64,000 bases of DNA from Paenibacillus taichungensis (GTDB lineage Bacteria > Bacillota > Bacilli > Paenibacillales > Paenibacillaceae), in contig NZ_QEVW01000012.1 in assembly GCF_003287275.1 (NCBI RefSeq), positions 1 through 64,000 on the forward strand, given 5' to 3'. Of the stretch, positions 26,165 through 35,299 are shown one piece after another (position 1 is the first letter of the stretch; each line of letters begins with the position of its first letter). A program made the position numbers and the translations under genes. Under the pieces are notes generated by a model. It saw nothing but the letters and a program-made list of their open reading frames with translations. It made no database searches and was not told the DNA's origin.

Positions 26165-26905
26165 TTACTGTGTGACAATAATCGGACCATTTTTAGTAAG
26201 GATAATCGTATGTTCCACTTGAGCTACATAGCTTTTTTCTGTAGCAAAGGTCCATTCGTCTTCTTTTTGATACACTTGTTCTTCTAAAGTTGAGATAAAT
26301 GGTTCGAATGCAATAACCATGCCTTCTTTTAATAACTCATCATCCGATGTATCGTTATAATTATAAATATGGTCAGGTGCTTCGTGTATGTTACGTCCAA
26401 CACCATGTCCTGTAAGGTTTTTAATTACGGTTAATCCATGCTGTTTTGCTGTTAGGAATACCGCTTTTCCGATGCCGCTTTTTTTGGAACCAGGTTTTGC
26501 TTTTTTAAGACCTGCTTCAAATGCTAGCTTAGCAACGTCGCATATTTTCGTTAACACTTCTTCTCCTTCGCCTACTACAAACGAGATTCCTGTATCTGCG
26601 AAATAACTGTTTTTCGAGCCAGAGACATCTATATTGACTAGATCTCCTTCTTGAATAACCCGTTGCCCCGGAATACCATGTGCCACTTCTTCATTAACAC
26701 TAATGCAAGTATAGCCAGGAAAATTATATGCACTTTTTGGAGCTGAGACTGCGCCTTCTTTCTCAAAAAGCTCTCCAGCTATATCATCAAGTTCCTTCGT
26801 CGTTATGCCAGGAACTGTTCTTTGTACCAATTCATCTCTGATAAAGGCAACAATTCTGCCAATTTCCTTCAAACCATTAAAGTCTTCTTCTGTTTTTGCA
26901 ATCAT
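26165..26905 (-). CDS. map: Type I methionine aminopeptidase
   Basis: A 246-residue enzyme that removes the initiator methionine from new proteins. The five metal ligands are visible: Asp in NIDVSGS, Asp in FADTGISF, His in LTGHGVGRNIHE, Glu in IAFEPF and Glu in QVEHTIIL. GAGGTC lies eight bases before the ATG. It is a single gene between two terminators and lacks the zinc-finger N-terminus of some relatives. A second such enzyme is encoded at 44101-44847, and a third copy would be expected in the ribosomal-protein operon elsewhere, so this is probably an accessory paralogue. Confidence 0.95.
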   Translation of the reverse strand: MIAKTEEDFNGLKEIGRIVAFIRDELVQRTVPGITTKELDDIAGELFEKEGAVSAPKSAYNFPGYTCISVNEEVAHGIPGQRVIQEGDLVNIDVSGSKNSYFADTGISFVVGEGEEVLTKICDVAKLAFEAGLKKAKPGSKKSGIGKAVFLTAKQHGLTVIKNLTGHGVGRNIHEAPDHIYNYNDTSDDELLKEGMVIAFEPFISTLEEQVYQKEDEWTFATEKSYVAQVEHTIILTKNGPIIVTQ

Positions 26906-27040
26906 TGTTTTCTGACCTCACTATCTTTTATCATCAATTAAATATATAAGCTGAAACAATCAATTAGATAATCATATCCAAATGGTCAAAGCTTCGCAAC
27001 TTTTTTTAGAAACTCAATTTATCAATAACACATTGACACT

Positions 27041-27075
27041 AAAAAAGAAAAGCCCCTTCCGTCTTCAAAGGGGCT
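27041..27075 (-). terminator. Terminator of the Sm-like/basic protein gene
   Basis: AGCCCCTTT pairs with GGAAGGGGCT, followed by TTTTCTTTTTT on the minus strand. Confidence 0.9.
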
Positions 27076-27085
27076 GAATATCGCA

Positions 27086-27604
27086 TTATACCTCTTCTTC
27101 TCCGGCCTGACTCGGCGGAGCCATCAGACCTTTGACGGCACCCATAAATGGATGGATGGATTTGATCATGCCGTAGCCCATTTTCATGACCGGCATGAAT
27201 TGCTGGATCATGCCGAATAGCCGCATGCCGCCGCCAAGTATGCCTCCAGCCGAAGCCGCACCACCAAGCCCGCCAAACAGCGAGCCCATCATCGGTAGAA
27301 AGGACGAAACCTGCGCACGTGATACTGCGCGCGAGCGGGTAGACGGTTTACGTGTACCATTTACCCGTTTCCGGTTCTGAGAACGACCGTTTTTGTTGCG
27401 TGAAACGCCCTTTCTTTTGGAACGCGGGGAACTGTCCGCTGTGGCCACCGTGTTGGATAACTTTCCTCCCCCGGTAAGCACCACGCCTCCGCTATTCACG
27501 TCAGAAATGTAACCGATGTACGTTTCACCACTATGAAGAGTCACGCAGACGGGCCGGGCCTTATACCGCTTTGCCTTTAGGCGTATTTCATTGGTTTTAG
27601 CCAT
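27086..27604 (-). CDS. Three-part protein: Sm-like start, basic middle, Gly/hydrophobic tail
   Basis: 172 residues that I cannot assign to a named family. Residues 15-50 (RPVCVTLHSGETYIGYISDV) look like the first strands of an Sm/Hfq-like barrel. Residues 55-95 are very basic (SKRKGVSRNKNGRSQNRKRV) and look disordered and nucleic-acid binding. Residues 100-160 are rich in Gly, Ala and Met with hydrophobic stretches (GSLFGGLGGAASAGGILGGG), followed by an acidic tail (EEEV). GAGGTG is seven bases before the ATG, and a strong terminator follows, so it is a single-gene unit. Spore-coat or nucleoid association are possible guesses, not shown. Confidence 0.75.
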   Translation of the reverse strand: MAKTNEIRLKAKRYKARPVCVTLHSGETYIGYISDVNSGGVVLTGGGKLSNTVATADSSPRSKRKGVSRNKNGRSQNRKRVNGTRKPSTRSRAVSRAQVSSFLPMMGSLFGGLGGAASAGGILGGGMRLFGMIQQFMPVMKMGYGMIKSIHPFMGAVKGLMAPPSQAGEEEV

Positions 27605-27774
27605 GGATTTTCACCTCGCTCTACTGAATCTACTTCAGTTTACGCAAGAAGTGGACTACTTGCCTGTGCGAATGAGACATACGTGCGGTATTCGCTATAG
27701 GTCAATTCATCAAATTAAATGATAGCAGTGGAAATATAACTACAAATCTCGCGGAGCCCACCACCAACAAAAGC

Positions 27775-27810
27775 AAAGAGCTAAGCGGGACATATGCCGC
27801 TTAGCTCTTT
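27775..27810 (-). terminator. Terminator of the Ugp-type operon
   Basis: AAAGAGCTAAGCGG pairs perfectly with CCGCTTAGCTCTTT around an 8-base loop, 21 bases after the binding-protein stop, with a T-rich minus-strand tail. Confidence 0.9.
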
Positions 27811-27830
27811 GGTCTCTTTAAATGCTAACT

Positions 27831-29141
27831 CTACTTATTCAGCAAGGCATTGGCCTTCTTCGCCGCTTCAGCTACAGCGGCCTCTGCCGAAACGGAAGAA
27901 TCAACAACCGCACGAAGAATCTCATTCTTGATCATCTCACCAATCTCTGGATAAACCTTCTGCATTGGACGTGGACCCGCATATTCCAGTTGGTCTACCG
28001 CCACCTTGAACAGTGGCTTTTCCTCATAAAGCTTCTTCATTTCATCGCTCTCCACTGCACTGATTCGGCTAGGCAAATAGCCCGTGAAGGAGCTTGCATA
28101 AATCGTTTGTTCTTTGGAGGTCATCCACTTGATAAACTTCCACGCCGCTTCCTGCTTTTCTGGAGTCAAGCCAGAAGTCATAACTAGGTTGGCACCGCCT
28201 GTCGGCACTCCAAACGTATCATTTGCAGGCATAAATGTCGTTCCAAGTTCAAAGCCCTGCTCTTCTGCAACCTTCATATTATTGGTCAGATCCGCAGTGG
28301 AGGAGAACAGCATCGCTGAACGCTGATTGTGGAAATCCGTTTTGGCTTGCGTACCCGCATCATCGGTCGTACCGATGCTCATAGTACCTTCATCCTTCAT
28401 CTTGAGCCACAGCTTCACAGGTTCAATGCCGGTTTCATTATCAAATGCCGCACTTTTTCCGTCCTCGCTGATCATCGTGCCCCCACTCTGCCTTACAAAA
28501 GCTTCATAAAGCCAAATATCGACAGGCATCGAGATACCGTAACGCTGATCCTTAATCGTTAGCTTGCGTGCATAATCTTCAAATTCTGCCCAATTCTTGG
28601 GTCCAGCAGGATCCAGTCCCGCCTCCTTCAGCATCGTACGATTAAAGTACAGAATCGGGGTGCTGCGTAAATACGGGAGAGCATATAGTTTTCCATTCAC
28701 ATAGGAATTTCCCATTAGCCCTTGAATGAAATCTTCCATATCCAGCTGGTCCTTCTCAACAAAAGAAGTCAACTCCTGCGTCATGCCTGATTCGGCAAAC
28801 ACACCCACTGAAGCAATTTCATTTTGCCATACTTCGGGGGCATTGCCCGCTGCAAAAGCAGCCTGTGCCTTTGAATGCTGATCTGCATACGTCCCTTGAT
28901 ATTCCGCCTTCACGATCACTTCATCTTGGGATTCATTAAACATCTTAACCAAGTTCTCATTGTTCTCGGCGATCTTGTCTCCCCATGAGTACCAATATGT
29001 AATCTCTATTGGTTTGTTGGCCGTATCATTGGAATTGCTACCGGAAGCAGCGCCGGTTGAACCATCAGAGTTGGAAGCACCACAAGCTGAAAGAGTAAGC
29101 GCAAGCGTTGCCGCTAACAAAACAGATCCAAATTTTTTCAT
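27831..29141 (-). CDS. ugpB: Glycerol-3-phosphate-type ABC transporter, binding lipoprotein
   Basis: A 436-residue lipoprotein with signal peptide and lipobox LSAC (residues 1-20), then ITYWYSWGDKIAENNENLVK, the opening of UgpB/family 1 binding proteins. It should capture glycerol-3-phosphate or glycerophosphodiesters at the cell surface. It is the last gene of an operon that begins after glpP and encodes a GDPD, a HAD phosphatase, a metallophosphoesterase, the ATPase and two permeases. The symbol rests on this context; the sequence alone would also fit another sugar-binding protein. Confidence 0.85.
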   Translation of the reverse strand: MKKFGSVLLAATLALTLSACGASNSDGSTGAASGSNSNDTANKPIEITYWYSWGDKIAENNENLVKMFNESQDEVIVKAEYQGTYADQHSKAQAAFAAGNAPEVWQNEIASVGVFAESGMTQELTSFVEKDQLDMEDFIQGLMGNSYVNGKLYALPYLRSTPILYFNRTMLKEAGLDPAGPKNWAEFEDYARKLTIKDQRYGISMPVDIWLYEAFVRQSGGTMISEDGKSAAFDNETGIEPVKLWLKMKDEGTMSIGTTDDAGTQAKTDFHNQRSAMLFSSTADLTNNMKVAEEQGFELGTTFMPANDTFGVPTGGANLVMTSGLTPEKQEAAWKFIKWMTSKEQTIYASSFTGYLPSRISAVESDEMKKLYEEKPLFKVAVDQLEYAGPRPMQKVYPEIGEMIKNEILRAVVDSSVSAEAAVAEAAKKANALLNK

Positions 29142-29165
29142 GAATAAACCCTCCTGTTAATCTGA

Positions 29166-29990
29166 TTATTTAACACCCGAATAGACAAATGCTTTAATAA
29201 TTTGACGTTGTCCAAATAAGAAAACAATAAGAATCGGAACGACCAAAATCATGTTTCCAGCCATCAAAATATGCCAGGCAGCTCCTCCGTCAACCTCGCG
29301 CAGCTTAGAGATCCCGATCGGAAGCGTTCTTGCTGCATCGGAGGTTGTCATCACGAGCGGCCAGAAATAATCATTCCAGTGTGCAATGAAGCTGAACAAT
29401 GCGAATGTTACTAACGTTGGACGCGCCATTGGCACCATAATCTTAAGAATGATCTTCCATTCCGGCGCCTGGTCAAGTCGCGCAGCTTCAATAAGCTCTT
29501 CCTGTACTTGCTTGAATGACTGCCTGAGCATGAATATGCCAAAGGCACTGGAAGAGAAGGGCAGAATGAGTGCCAGCAAATTGTTAATAAGTCCCCACTT
29601 GCTCATCAACAAATACACAGGTAGGAAAATGAGCTGACCAGGAATCATCAAGGTCACCATCGTAATCCCGAATAACAGCTTGTCTCCTTTGAAGGAGTAT
29701 CTTGCAAAAGCATAGGCTGCCAATATTATCGTCGTGAATTGAAGAACGAGTATGCTGACCGATACAACAACGCTGTTCATTAGATATTTCAAAAAAGGCC
29801 CCGATTCCCACGCCGCTTGGAAATTGCTCCACATCACCTTGGAGGGAATCCACTTGGGTGGAAAAATTACCGTCTCCGGGTAAGACTTCAAAGATGTTGA
29901 AATCATCCATAGAAAAGGGATAGCAAAAATCGCAACCAATGCTATTGTGGCAGTAATATTGAGCGTACGTAGCAATGACTTCCTTGCCAT
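29166..29990 (-). CDS. ugpE: Ugp-type ABC transporter permease (MalG/UgpE type)
   Basis: 274 residues, six predicted helices, EAA loop EAARLDQAPEWKIILKIMVP, and the ending IIKAFVYSGVK typical of UgpE/MalG proteins. It lies 18 bases after the partner permease and 24 bases before the binding protein in one operon. Confidence 0.88.
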   Translation of the reverse strand: MARKSLLRTLNITATIALVAIFAIPFLWMISTSLKSYPETVIFPPKWIPSKVMWSNFQAAWESGPFLKYLMNSVVVSVSILVLQFTTIILAAYAFARYSFKGDKLLFGITMVTLMIPGQLIFLPVYLLMSKWGLINNLLALILPFSSSAFGIFMLRQSFKQVQEELIEAARLDQAPEWKIILKIMVPMARPTLVTFALFSFIAHWNDYFWPLVMTTSDAARTLPIGISKLREVDGGAAWHILMAGNMILVVPILIVFLFGQRQIIKAFVYSGVK

Positions 29991-30008
29991 AAATTCCCCT
30001 TCTCCTCT

Positions 30009-30881
30009 CTATTGGTAGTGAACCTTGCGGCTCAGCAACTTGAAGTAGACTAGCGTAAGCAGACCAACGACAACGAGCAGTATAACTCCTGCTGCCGATA
30101 CATAACCGATCTTGAAATAGCGGAATCCATACTCGTAGATGTAAAAGACGAGCGTATTGGTTGAATTGATTGGACCCCCGTTTGTCATAATGGCAATGGT
30201 CTCAAACACCTGGAATGAACTGATCAGATTAATGATGATTAAGAAGAATAGTGTCGGCGAAAGCATGGGAAGCGTAATTTTGTAGAATTTGCGCCACCAA
30301 TTGGCCTCGTCCAGCGCTGAGGCTTCATACACATCCCTGGAAATGCTTTGGAGGCCCGCGATGAAGATGAGGGCGTTATAGCCCACGCCTTTCCAGACCG
30401 AAACAAGCACAAGCGACAGTAATGAACTGTCTGGACTACTCAGCCATGCCAGTTTAGGCAAACCAACCATATCAAGCAAACCGTTAAGCAATCCGAATTT
30501 GGGATCCATCAGCCACATCCACACCAGGGAGACCGATACAAGTGAAACAATATGTGGACTGAAAAGCGCACCCTGAACAAACCCGTACCATGCCCCTTCC
30601 CGATTCAGCCAGATCGCAAGCAGAAGTGAAATCACAATGGATAAGGATACGGAAAGAAGCGTATAGTTCAAGGAATTGCTTAACACCTGAAGAAATGCAC
30701 TATCCTTAAATAATTCAACAAAGTTATTGAATCCTACGAACTCTTTGACAGGATTAATAAAATCCCAGTTGTAAAAGCTTAAGAAGATCATATAGAAGAT
30801 TGGATAAAGGAAAAAAATGGAGAATACTGTGATGGAGGGAGCCACCAATACATAGGGACGGAGCTTGGACCAGACAGTCAT
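30009..30881 (-). CDS. ugpA: Ugp-type ABC transporter permease (MalF/UgpA type)
   Basis: 290 residues, six predicted helices, EAA loop EASALDEANWWRKFYKITLP. The opening LRPYVLVAPSITVFSIFFLY is typical of UgpA. Its start overlaps the stop of the ATPase gene by four bases (ATGA), so translation is coupled. Confidence 0.88.
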   Translation of the reverse strand: MTVWSKLRPYVLVAPSITVFSIFFLYPIFYMIFLSFYNWDFINPVKEFVGFNNFVELFKDSAFLQVLSNSLNYTLLSVSLSIVISLLLAIWLNREGAWYGFVQGALFSPHIVSLVSVSLVWMWLMDPKFGLLNGLLDMVGLPKLAWLSSPDSSLLSLVLVSVWKGVGYNALIFIAGLQSISRDVYEASALDEANWWRKFYKITLPMLSPTLFFLIIINLISSFQVFETIAIMTNGGPINSTNTLVFYIYEYGFRYFKIGYVSAAGVILLVVVGLLTLVYFKLLSRKVHYQ

Positions 30882-31966
30882 GAATATCCTCCTCCCAGGA
30901 CAATCAGCTCTCCCGTTTCGGACAGCTCATGCTGACGAGCACGCACACCGTTCCGATCAAAATAGTACAGATCCTGCATAGACACGATGATGTTTACCTC
31001 GAAAGCTGACTCCAACGGTTTCAAGAAGCTCTTCACGGCGATAAGTCCAAGCGCGGAATCCAGTTGATAGATGATCTCTGCTCCCAGTGTCTCGCGTGTC
31101 ATGATATGGGCTGAGAACTGAATATGCCCGGTCTGCGGTCTGTTTTCAAGCGTCATCGTTGCTTTCTCTGGTCGAAAGCCAATATGGCCAATATCATCAT
31201 GAAGCTGCCCATTCCAAAAAGGCAGGATACGTTCACGATTAATCACATTCATCGGCGGTGTACCGATAAACTGCGCTGTGAAAACATTATCCGGATCATT
31301 GTAGATTTTCATAGGACTGTCTGCTTGTTGAATACGCCCTTTATTCATGATGACGATGCGATCTCCCATGGACATGGCCTCAACCTGGTCATGAGTTACA
31401 AAAACAAAGGTTGCGCCCAGCCGTTTGTGAAGCTGAATCAGTTCCGTGCGCATCTGATGGCGTAGCTTGGCATCCAGATTCGATAATGGCTCGTCCATCA
31501 GGAAGACTGCGGGACTTTTAACCATGGCCCGAGCCAAGGCAACCCGCTGGCGTTGACCTCCGGACAGAGCTTGGGGTTTCTTATGCAAATACTCTGCCAG
31601 GCCGACGACCTCGGTGATCTCCTTGATCAGTCGCTCACGTTCGGGCCGAGGCACCTTGCGATTTACTAATCCAAACTCAATGTTTTCCTTAACTGTCATC
31701 ATTGGATATAATGCATAGTTTTGAAATACCATCGCCACATTACGCTTGCCCGGCTCTACCTCATTGACACGATGGTCCCCAATCCAAATTTCACCACCCG
31801 TTTCTTTCTCAAGTCCTGCAATCATGCGGAGTGTCGTCGATTTTCCACAGCCGGACGGGCCGACCAATACCGTAAAGGAACCATCCTCAATGGTCAGATC
31901 GAGACCTTCGATAACTTTGTCCTGCTTGAAGCTTTTTTCGATCTGCTTTAATACAATTTGAGCCAC
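30878..31966 (-). CDS. ugpC: ABC transporter ATP-binding protein (UgpC/MsmX type)
   Basis: 362 residues with Walker A GPSGCGKST, signature LSGGQRQR, Walker B VFLMDEP and switch His in FVTHDQ, followed by a C-terminal TOBE-like regulatory domain (residues 240-360). It powers the two permeases downstream. Because the carbohydrate importer at 16612-19753 has no ATPase of its own, this protein or a chromosomal MsmX could serve that one too. Confidence 0.92.
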   Translation of the reverse strand: MAQIVLKQIEKSFKQDKVIEGLDLTIEDGSFTVLVGPSGCGKSTTLRMIAGLEKETGGEIWIGDHRVNEVEPGKRNVAMVFQNYALYPMMTVKENIEFGLVNRKVPRPERERLIKEITEVVGLAEYLHKKPQALSGGQRQRVALARAMVKSPAVFLMDEPLSNLDAKLRHQMRTELIQLHKRLGATFVFVTHDQVEAMSMGDRIVIMNKGRIQQADSPMKIYNDPDNVFTAQFIGTPPMNVINRERILPFWNGQLHDDIGHIGFRPEKATMTLENRPQTGHIQFSAHIMTRETLGAEIIYQLDSALGLIAVKSFLKPLESAFEVNIIVSMQDLYYFDRNGVRARQHELSETGELIVLGGGYS

Positions 31967-31990
31967 GACATTCCCTCCTTTTTCTTCACA

Positions 31991-32827
31991 TTATTGTGCG
32001 GCCGATGCTATTCGAACGGATAAGATAAGGTCGTTTTCTTCACCCAATGCATTAGCAACAGGTCCAAAGCCGGGCGTATCAAGACAAAAACTCTGAATAT
32101 CATTACTGAGATCAGTATCCAGCATACGTTGGTGAGTTATTATTACTTCACCCTCATGAACTTCAATAACGCGGTATGCTGGTACATCGAGACAAGCTGC
32201 AGTCTGTACATAATGCCATGCTCCTTGCTTAACGATGGAATTCATGTGGTTATGTCCGCAAAAATAGATTCCACCTTCCGGTCGACTGTTGAATATGCTC
32301 CTCAGTTCATCCTGGGGGCGGATGTAAAGCTTATCTAATGTCGAGCGCGCAGTCGTATCAAATACCGGATGATGCCCGAAGACGAGTACTTGCTTTTCAT
32401 GTGAATCGGCAATTTGGCCTTTAATCCATGTCAGCTGCTCTTCGTCTAGCTCCCCTCCCCAATCCTCTCGGTTCATTTCCTGGGCAGTATCCATAAAAAT
32501 CAACCTGACGTGAGGCGTATCAATAGCCCGGTAGCGCACCTGACCTGTTATCATGGAAATTTCATGCTTTGGCAGCGAATACGTATCATGATTACCCAGC
32601 ACATGAATGAATTCCCGTTCACTTTTTGCAAGCATGGAGAAAATGGATCGAAGTTCCTGAGCCGTTCCTTCATGCGTTAAATCACCAATTGAGATATGAT
32701 AGTCCGCATCCTCCTTCAGAAAAGCCTTGAACATATGCTCATATGCCCGGACTCTTGCAGCCCTCATTTCTTCCGTCCCGTGACTCATGCTTGAATAGTG
32801 AAGATCACCAAGTAATGCCAGACGCAT
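31991..32827 (-). CDS. Calcineurin-like metallophosphoesterase (GpdQ-like size)
   Basis: About 278 residues with the full metallophosphoesterase pattern: LLGDLHYSS, ISIGDLTHEG, HVLGNHD, VFGHHPVFD and FCGHNHMNS, giving the His/Asp/Asn ligands of a two-metal centre. The start at 32827 has GGAGGTGG five bases upstream; the open frame to 32869 has no such site. Length and setting recall GpdQ-type glycerophosphodiesterases, so a role in splitting imported phosphodiesters is a reasonable inference, but other phosphoesters are possible. Confidence 0.88.
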   Translation of the reverse strand: MRLALLGDLHYSSMSHGTEEMRAARVRAYEHMFKAFLKEDADYHISIGDLTHEGTAQELRSIFSMLAKSEREFIHVLGNHDTYSLPKHEISMITGQVRYRAIDTPHVRLIFMDTAQEMNREDWGGELDEEQLTWIKGQIADSHEKQVLVFGHHPVFDTTARSTLDKLYIRPQDELRSIFNSRPEGGIYFCGHNHMNSIVKQGAWHYVQTAACLDVPAYRVIEVHEGEVIITHQRMLDTDLSNDIQSFCLDTPGFGPVANALGEENDLILSVRIASAAQ

Positions 32828-32865
32828 AAACGCCACCTCCATCTTTATTTTGTATACCTTGTGGT

Positions 32866-33699
32866 TCAAGCCTTCTCCACATGCATCACATTGGAAGGCT
32901 TTGGATAGACCTGCTGCTCCATGATGAATTCGTTAAATGAAGGCCATATATAATCCGGAACGATATCTGTCTTTCCGATATCCTCTTTTGAAGAGATCCC
33001 CGTAAGCACGAGCGCAGTCTTCATTCCATTTTGCTGTCCAAATAAAATATCTGTTTCCAGCCGATCACCTATCATGAGGCATCTGCTGCGATCCACATCC
33101 AATAGTTGAAGTGCCTTCTCTGCATAATAGCGGGAAGGCTTGCCAATCACGACCGATGCTTTCCGCTGGCTGGCCGCCTCAATCGAGCTTAGAATGGCTC
33201 CTGTATCCGGAATGATATCCCCTTGAACGGGACAACAGTTGTCCGGATTAGTTGCAAGCAGAGCCGCTCCGTGCCGAACTGCTTTGGCCGCCAGATGGAG
33301 CTTATCGTAGTTAAATCCCCGATCCATTCCGACTAACACATGTGTTGATTGATATGGATCTTCGGTCATGGCTATCCCAAGTGCCCGAAGTTCCCTCCGC
33401 AAAGCCTCCTCACCTACAACCAGCACCTTGGCGTCCGGCGCATGCTCTGCAAAATACATTCCCGACAGGTAACCTGCAGTCAGAATTTCATCAGGCTGGC
33501 ACGAAATGCCCAAACTCAGCAGCCGTTGGTAGCAATCTTCCTTGGTATGAACGGGAGTATTGGTAAGGAACAACAGGCGCTTGCCTCGTGAACGCAAGTT
33601 GTTTATGAAGCTATTCACGCCAGGAAGCCTCATCTGGCCAATATAGATCGTCCCGTCCAAATCAAAGCAATAAGCATCGTAAGCATATACATCTTCCAT
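32866..33699 (-). CDS. HAD-IIA phosphatase (NagD/AraL-like)
   Basis: 277 residues. Motif I is CFDLDGTIYIG, motif II LFLTNTPV, and the closing motif MIGDRLETDILFGQQNGMKT is typical of subfamily IIA with its cap domain between. Relatives dephosphorylate sugar phosphates, nucleotides, p-nitrophenyl phosphate or glycerol-3-phosphate. It lies 18 bases after the GDPD stop in the glycerol-phosphate operon, so removing phosphate from glycerol-3-phosphate is a plausible job (inference). The ribosome site (AGGA) is weak. Confidence 0.9.
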   Translation of the reverse strand: MEDVYAYDAYCFDLDGTIYIGQMRLPGVNSFINNLRSRGKRLLFLTNTPVHTKEDCYQRLLSLGISCQPDEILTAGYLSGMYFAEHAPDAKVLVVGEEALRRELRALGIAMTEDPYQSTHVLVGMDRGFNYDKLHLAAKAVRHGAALLATNPDNCCPVQGDIIPDTGAILSSIEAASQRKASVVIGKPSRYYAEKALQLLDVDRSRCLMIGDRLETDILFGQQNGMKTALVLTGISSKEDIGKTDIVPDYIWPSFNEFIMEQQVYPKPSNVMHVEKA

Positions 33700-33717
33700 G
33701 ACGTTAATCCTGCCCGC

Positions 33718-34431
33718 TCACAATGAGCTGGACAACTCCAATACATCGATGAAGCTTTCCAGTTCGTCAGTGCAGATCCATACGGACGGATACTCCTGAA
33801 ATTTTTTCATGACGGAAGTCTCGTTGATTGTCCACGCCATCAACTGGATTCCTAATTCTTTGCATTGATGAATGTAATGCTCGGTCACAAAAGCATGGTG
33901 TATGGACAAGAACGTCGCACCTATCTCTAATGACCAGTCCAGAATAGCTTTCGAACAGCCGAAGGTAATGAGACCGATACGCACATCGCCAGATCGTTCC
34001 CTGATCTTCTCCAGGGCATCGAAATCAAATGACGTAATGACCACCTGATCCAGCATGCTCAATTCCTCGATAACTTCAAGCACCCTTTTCTCCAAAAGAG
34101 GGTAATAGCTTCCCATCTGCTTAAGCTCAATGTTAAGTTGAATCTTACCCTTCAAAGCACGCAGCACCTCTTCAAGGGTTGGAATATGTTCATCTTGCCT
34201 GATTTGTAAAGATTGCAGCTCCGAAGCAGTATAATCAGCCACTCTGCCTGTTCCATTTGTCATGCGGTCAAGCGTATGGTCATGAATCACCACTGGAATT
34301 CCATCCTTGCTGAGATGAACATCCAGTTCGAGATGTGTGAAACCAAGCTCTACCGCCTTTAAAAAGGAAGACATTGTATTTTCAGGATACTTACTTGGAT
34401 AGCCGCGATGAGCAACTGCTTGAATGATCAT
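33718..34431 (-). CDS. Glycerophosphodiester phosphodiesterase (cytoplasmic GlpQ type)
   Basis: 237 residues. The GDPD active site is intact: AHRGYPSKYPENT (HR motif), the metal ligands in LELDVHLSKDG and the second His in VVIHDHTLDR. It hydrolyses glycerophosphodiesters to glycerol-3-phosphate and an alcohol. No signal peptide is seen, so it acts on imported substrate. GGAGGT is nine bases before the ATG. It is the first gene after a leader with a terminator that GlpP probably controls. Confidence 0.93.
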   Translation of the reverse strand: MIIQAVAHRGYPSKYPENTMSSFLKAVELGFTHLELDVHLSKDGIPVVIHDHTLDRMTNGTGRVADYTASELQSLQIRQDEHIPTLEEVLRALKGKIQLNIELKQMGSYYPLLEKRVLEVIEELSMLDQVVITSFDFDALEKIRERSGDVRIGLITFGCSKAILDWSLEIGATFLSIHHAFVTEHYIHQCKELGIQLMAWTINETSVMKKFQEYPSVWICTDELESFIDVLELSSSL

Positions 34432-34468
34432 GCTCTGTTACCTCCTGTTATATATTTTTGGACAACAC

Positions 34469-34537
34469 AAAAAACCCAGCAGCAAATCACCCTCCTTCAA
34501 CATCAAGGTTGTATTGATTTACTTACCACCGGGTTTT
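34469..34537 (-). promoter_or_regulatory. Leader terminator, likely target of GlpP antitermination
   Basis: Between the glpP stop and the GDPD start the transcript can fold AAAACCC with GGGTTTT and, inside, AAATCA with TGATTT, followed by a run of six T. In Bacillus, GlpP with glycerol-3-phosphate binds such leaders and lets transcription pass. The position directly ahead of the glycerol-phosphate operon and next to glpP fits this. The exact GlpP-binding bases are not identified here. Confidence 0.7.
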
Positions 34538-34575
34538 CTCGTCGTCTCCACCCAAGGATAAATGTATGAAATTAA

Positions 34576-35115
34576 TTAATTCCAGAATTTCTCATGGCCT
34601 ACTGAAACAAAATCTGCCCCGCTCTTTAATGCTTGTTGTATTTCTTCCTCATACCGGATAAGGCCACCCACAATCAATGGCTGCGAGATTCGTTCTTTTA
34701 GTTCTTGGATGACTCGAGGCATCAACCCCGGCATCAGTTCAACCTCATCAGGCTTATAGCTCATAATCATACGAACCGCTGTCGTTATTGCTGCCGTATC
34801 AATGGCGAATATGCGCTGAATGCTTAATATTCCCGCTTGCTTGGCCGCAGAAACTGCGTTGCTCTTTGTCGTCACGATCCCGTCGATGTTGAACACATCT
34901 GCAAGATATTGAATTGCTGAGGCATCTCGTCCAATCCCCGACACCATCTCGGTATGCACATATGCCTGTTTGCCACTTTGATGCAGACTCTCTATGATTG
35001 AACCCAGATTGGTAATGTTACCTGTCATCAGAATAACTCGCTGCACATCGCTTGCTATAGCTCGTGAAATTTGTTCATCTGTCGTAATGGAGGCTATGAT
35101 GGGATAATTATTCAT
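34576..35115 (-). CDS. glpP: Glycerol-3-phosphate-responsive antiterminator
   Basis: 179 residues with GlpP hallmarks: VHTEMVSGIGRDASAIQYL, DGIVTTKSNAVSAAKQAGIL, SIQRIFAIDTAAI and ELMPGLMPRVIQEL. It binds glycerol-3-phosphate and stabilises or antiterminates leader RNAs of glp genes. GAGGA lies seven bases before the ATG. No glpF, glpK or glpD is present nearby; instead a GDPD/Ugp operon follows, separated by a leader with a terminator. Confidence 0.95.
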   Translation of the reverse strand: MNNYPIIASITTDEQISRAIASDVQRVILMTGNITNLGSIIESLHQSGKQAYVHTEMVSGIGRDASAIQYLADVFNIDGIVTTKSNAVSAAKQAGILSIQRIFAIDTAAITTAVRMIMSYKPDEVELMPGLMPRVIQELKERISQPLIVGGLIRYEEEIQQALKSGADFVSVGHEKFWN

Positions 35116-35250
35116 GAGTCAGTCCTCGTTCCCTCGTTTGTCTTCTTAAATGTTAAAGCTAAAGTATTCGTTATGTATCATTGTGATGTAAACGGGTTGT
35201 TAATTTTCACCTTTGTCAAATAGAGAAAGTCGTGATCCTGTTTTCCCATC

Positions 35251-35283
35251 AAAAAAAAGCGCCCCCTATAAAGGAGCACTTCG
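35251..35283 (-). terminator. Terminator of the LacI/PHP/ABC operon
   Basis: AAGTGCTCC pairs with GGGGGCGCTT around TTTATA, followed by eight T on the minus strand, 17 bases after the last permease stop. Confidence 0.9.
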
Positions 35284-35299
35284 GCTTTTGACACCCCGT

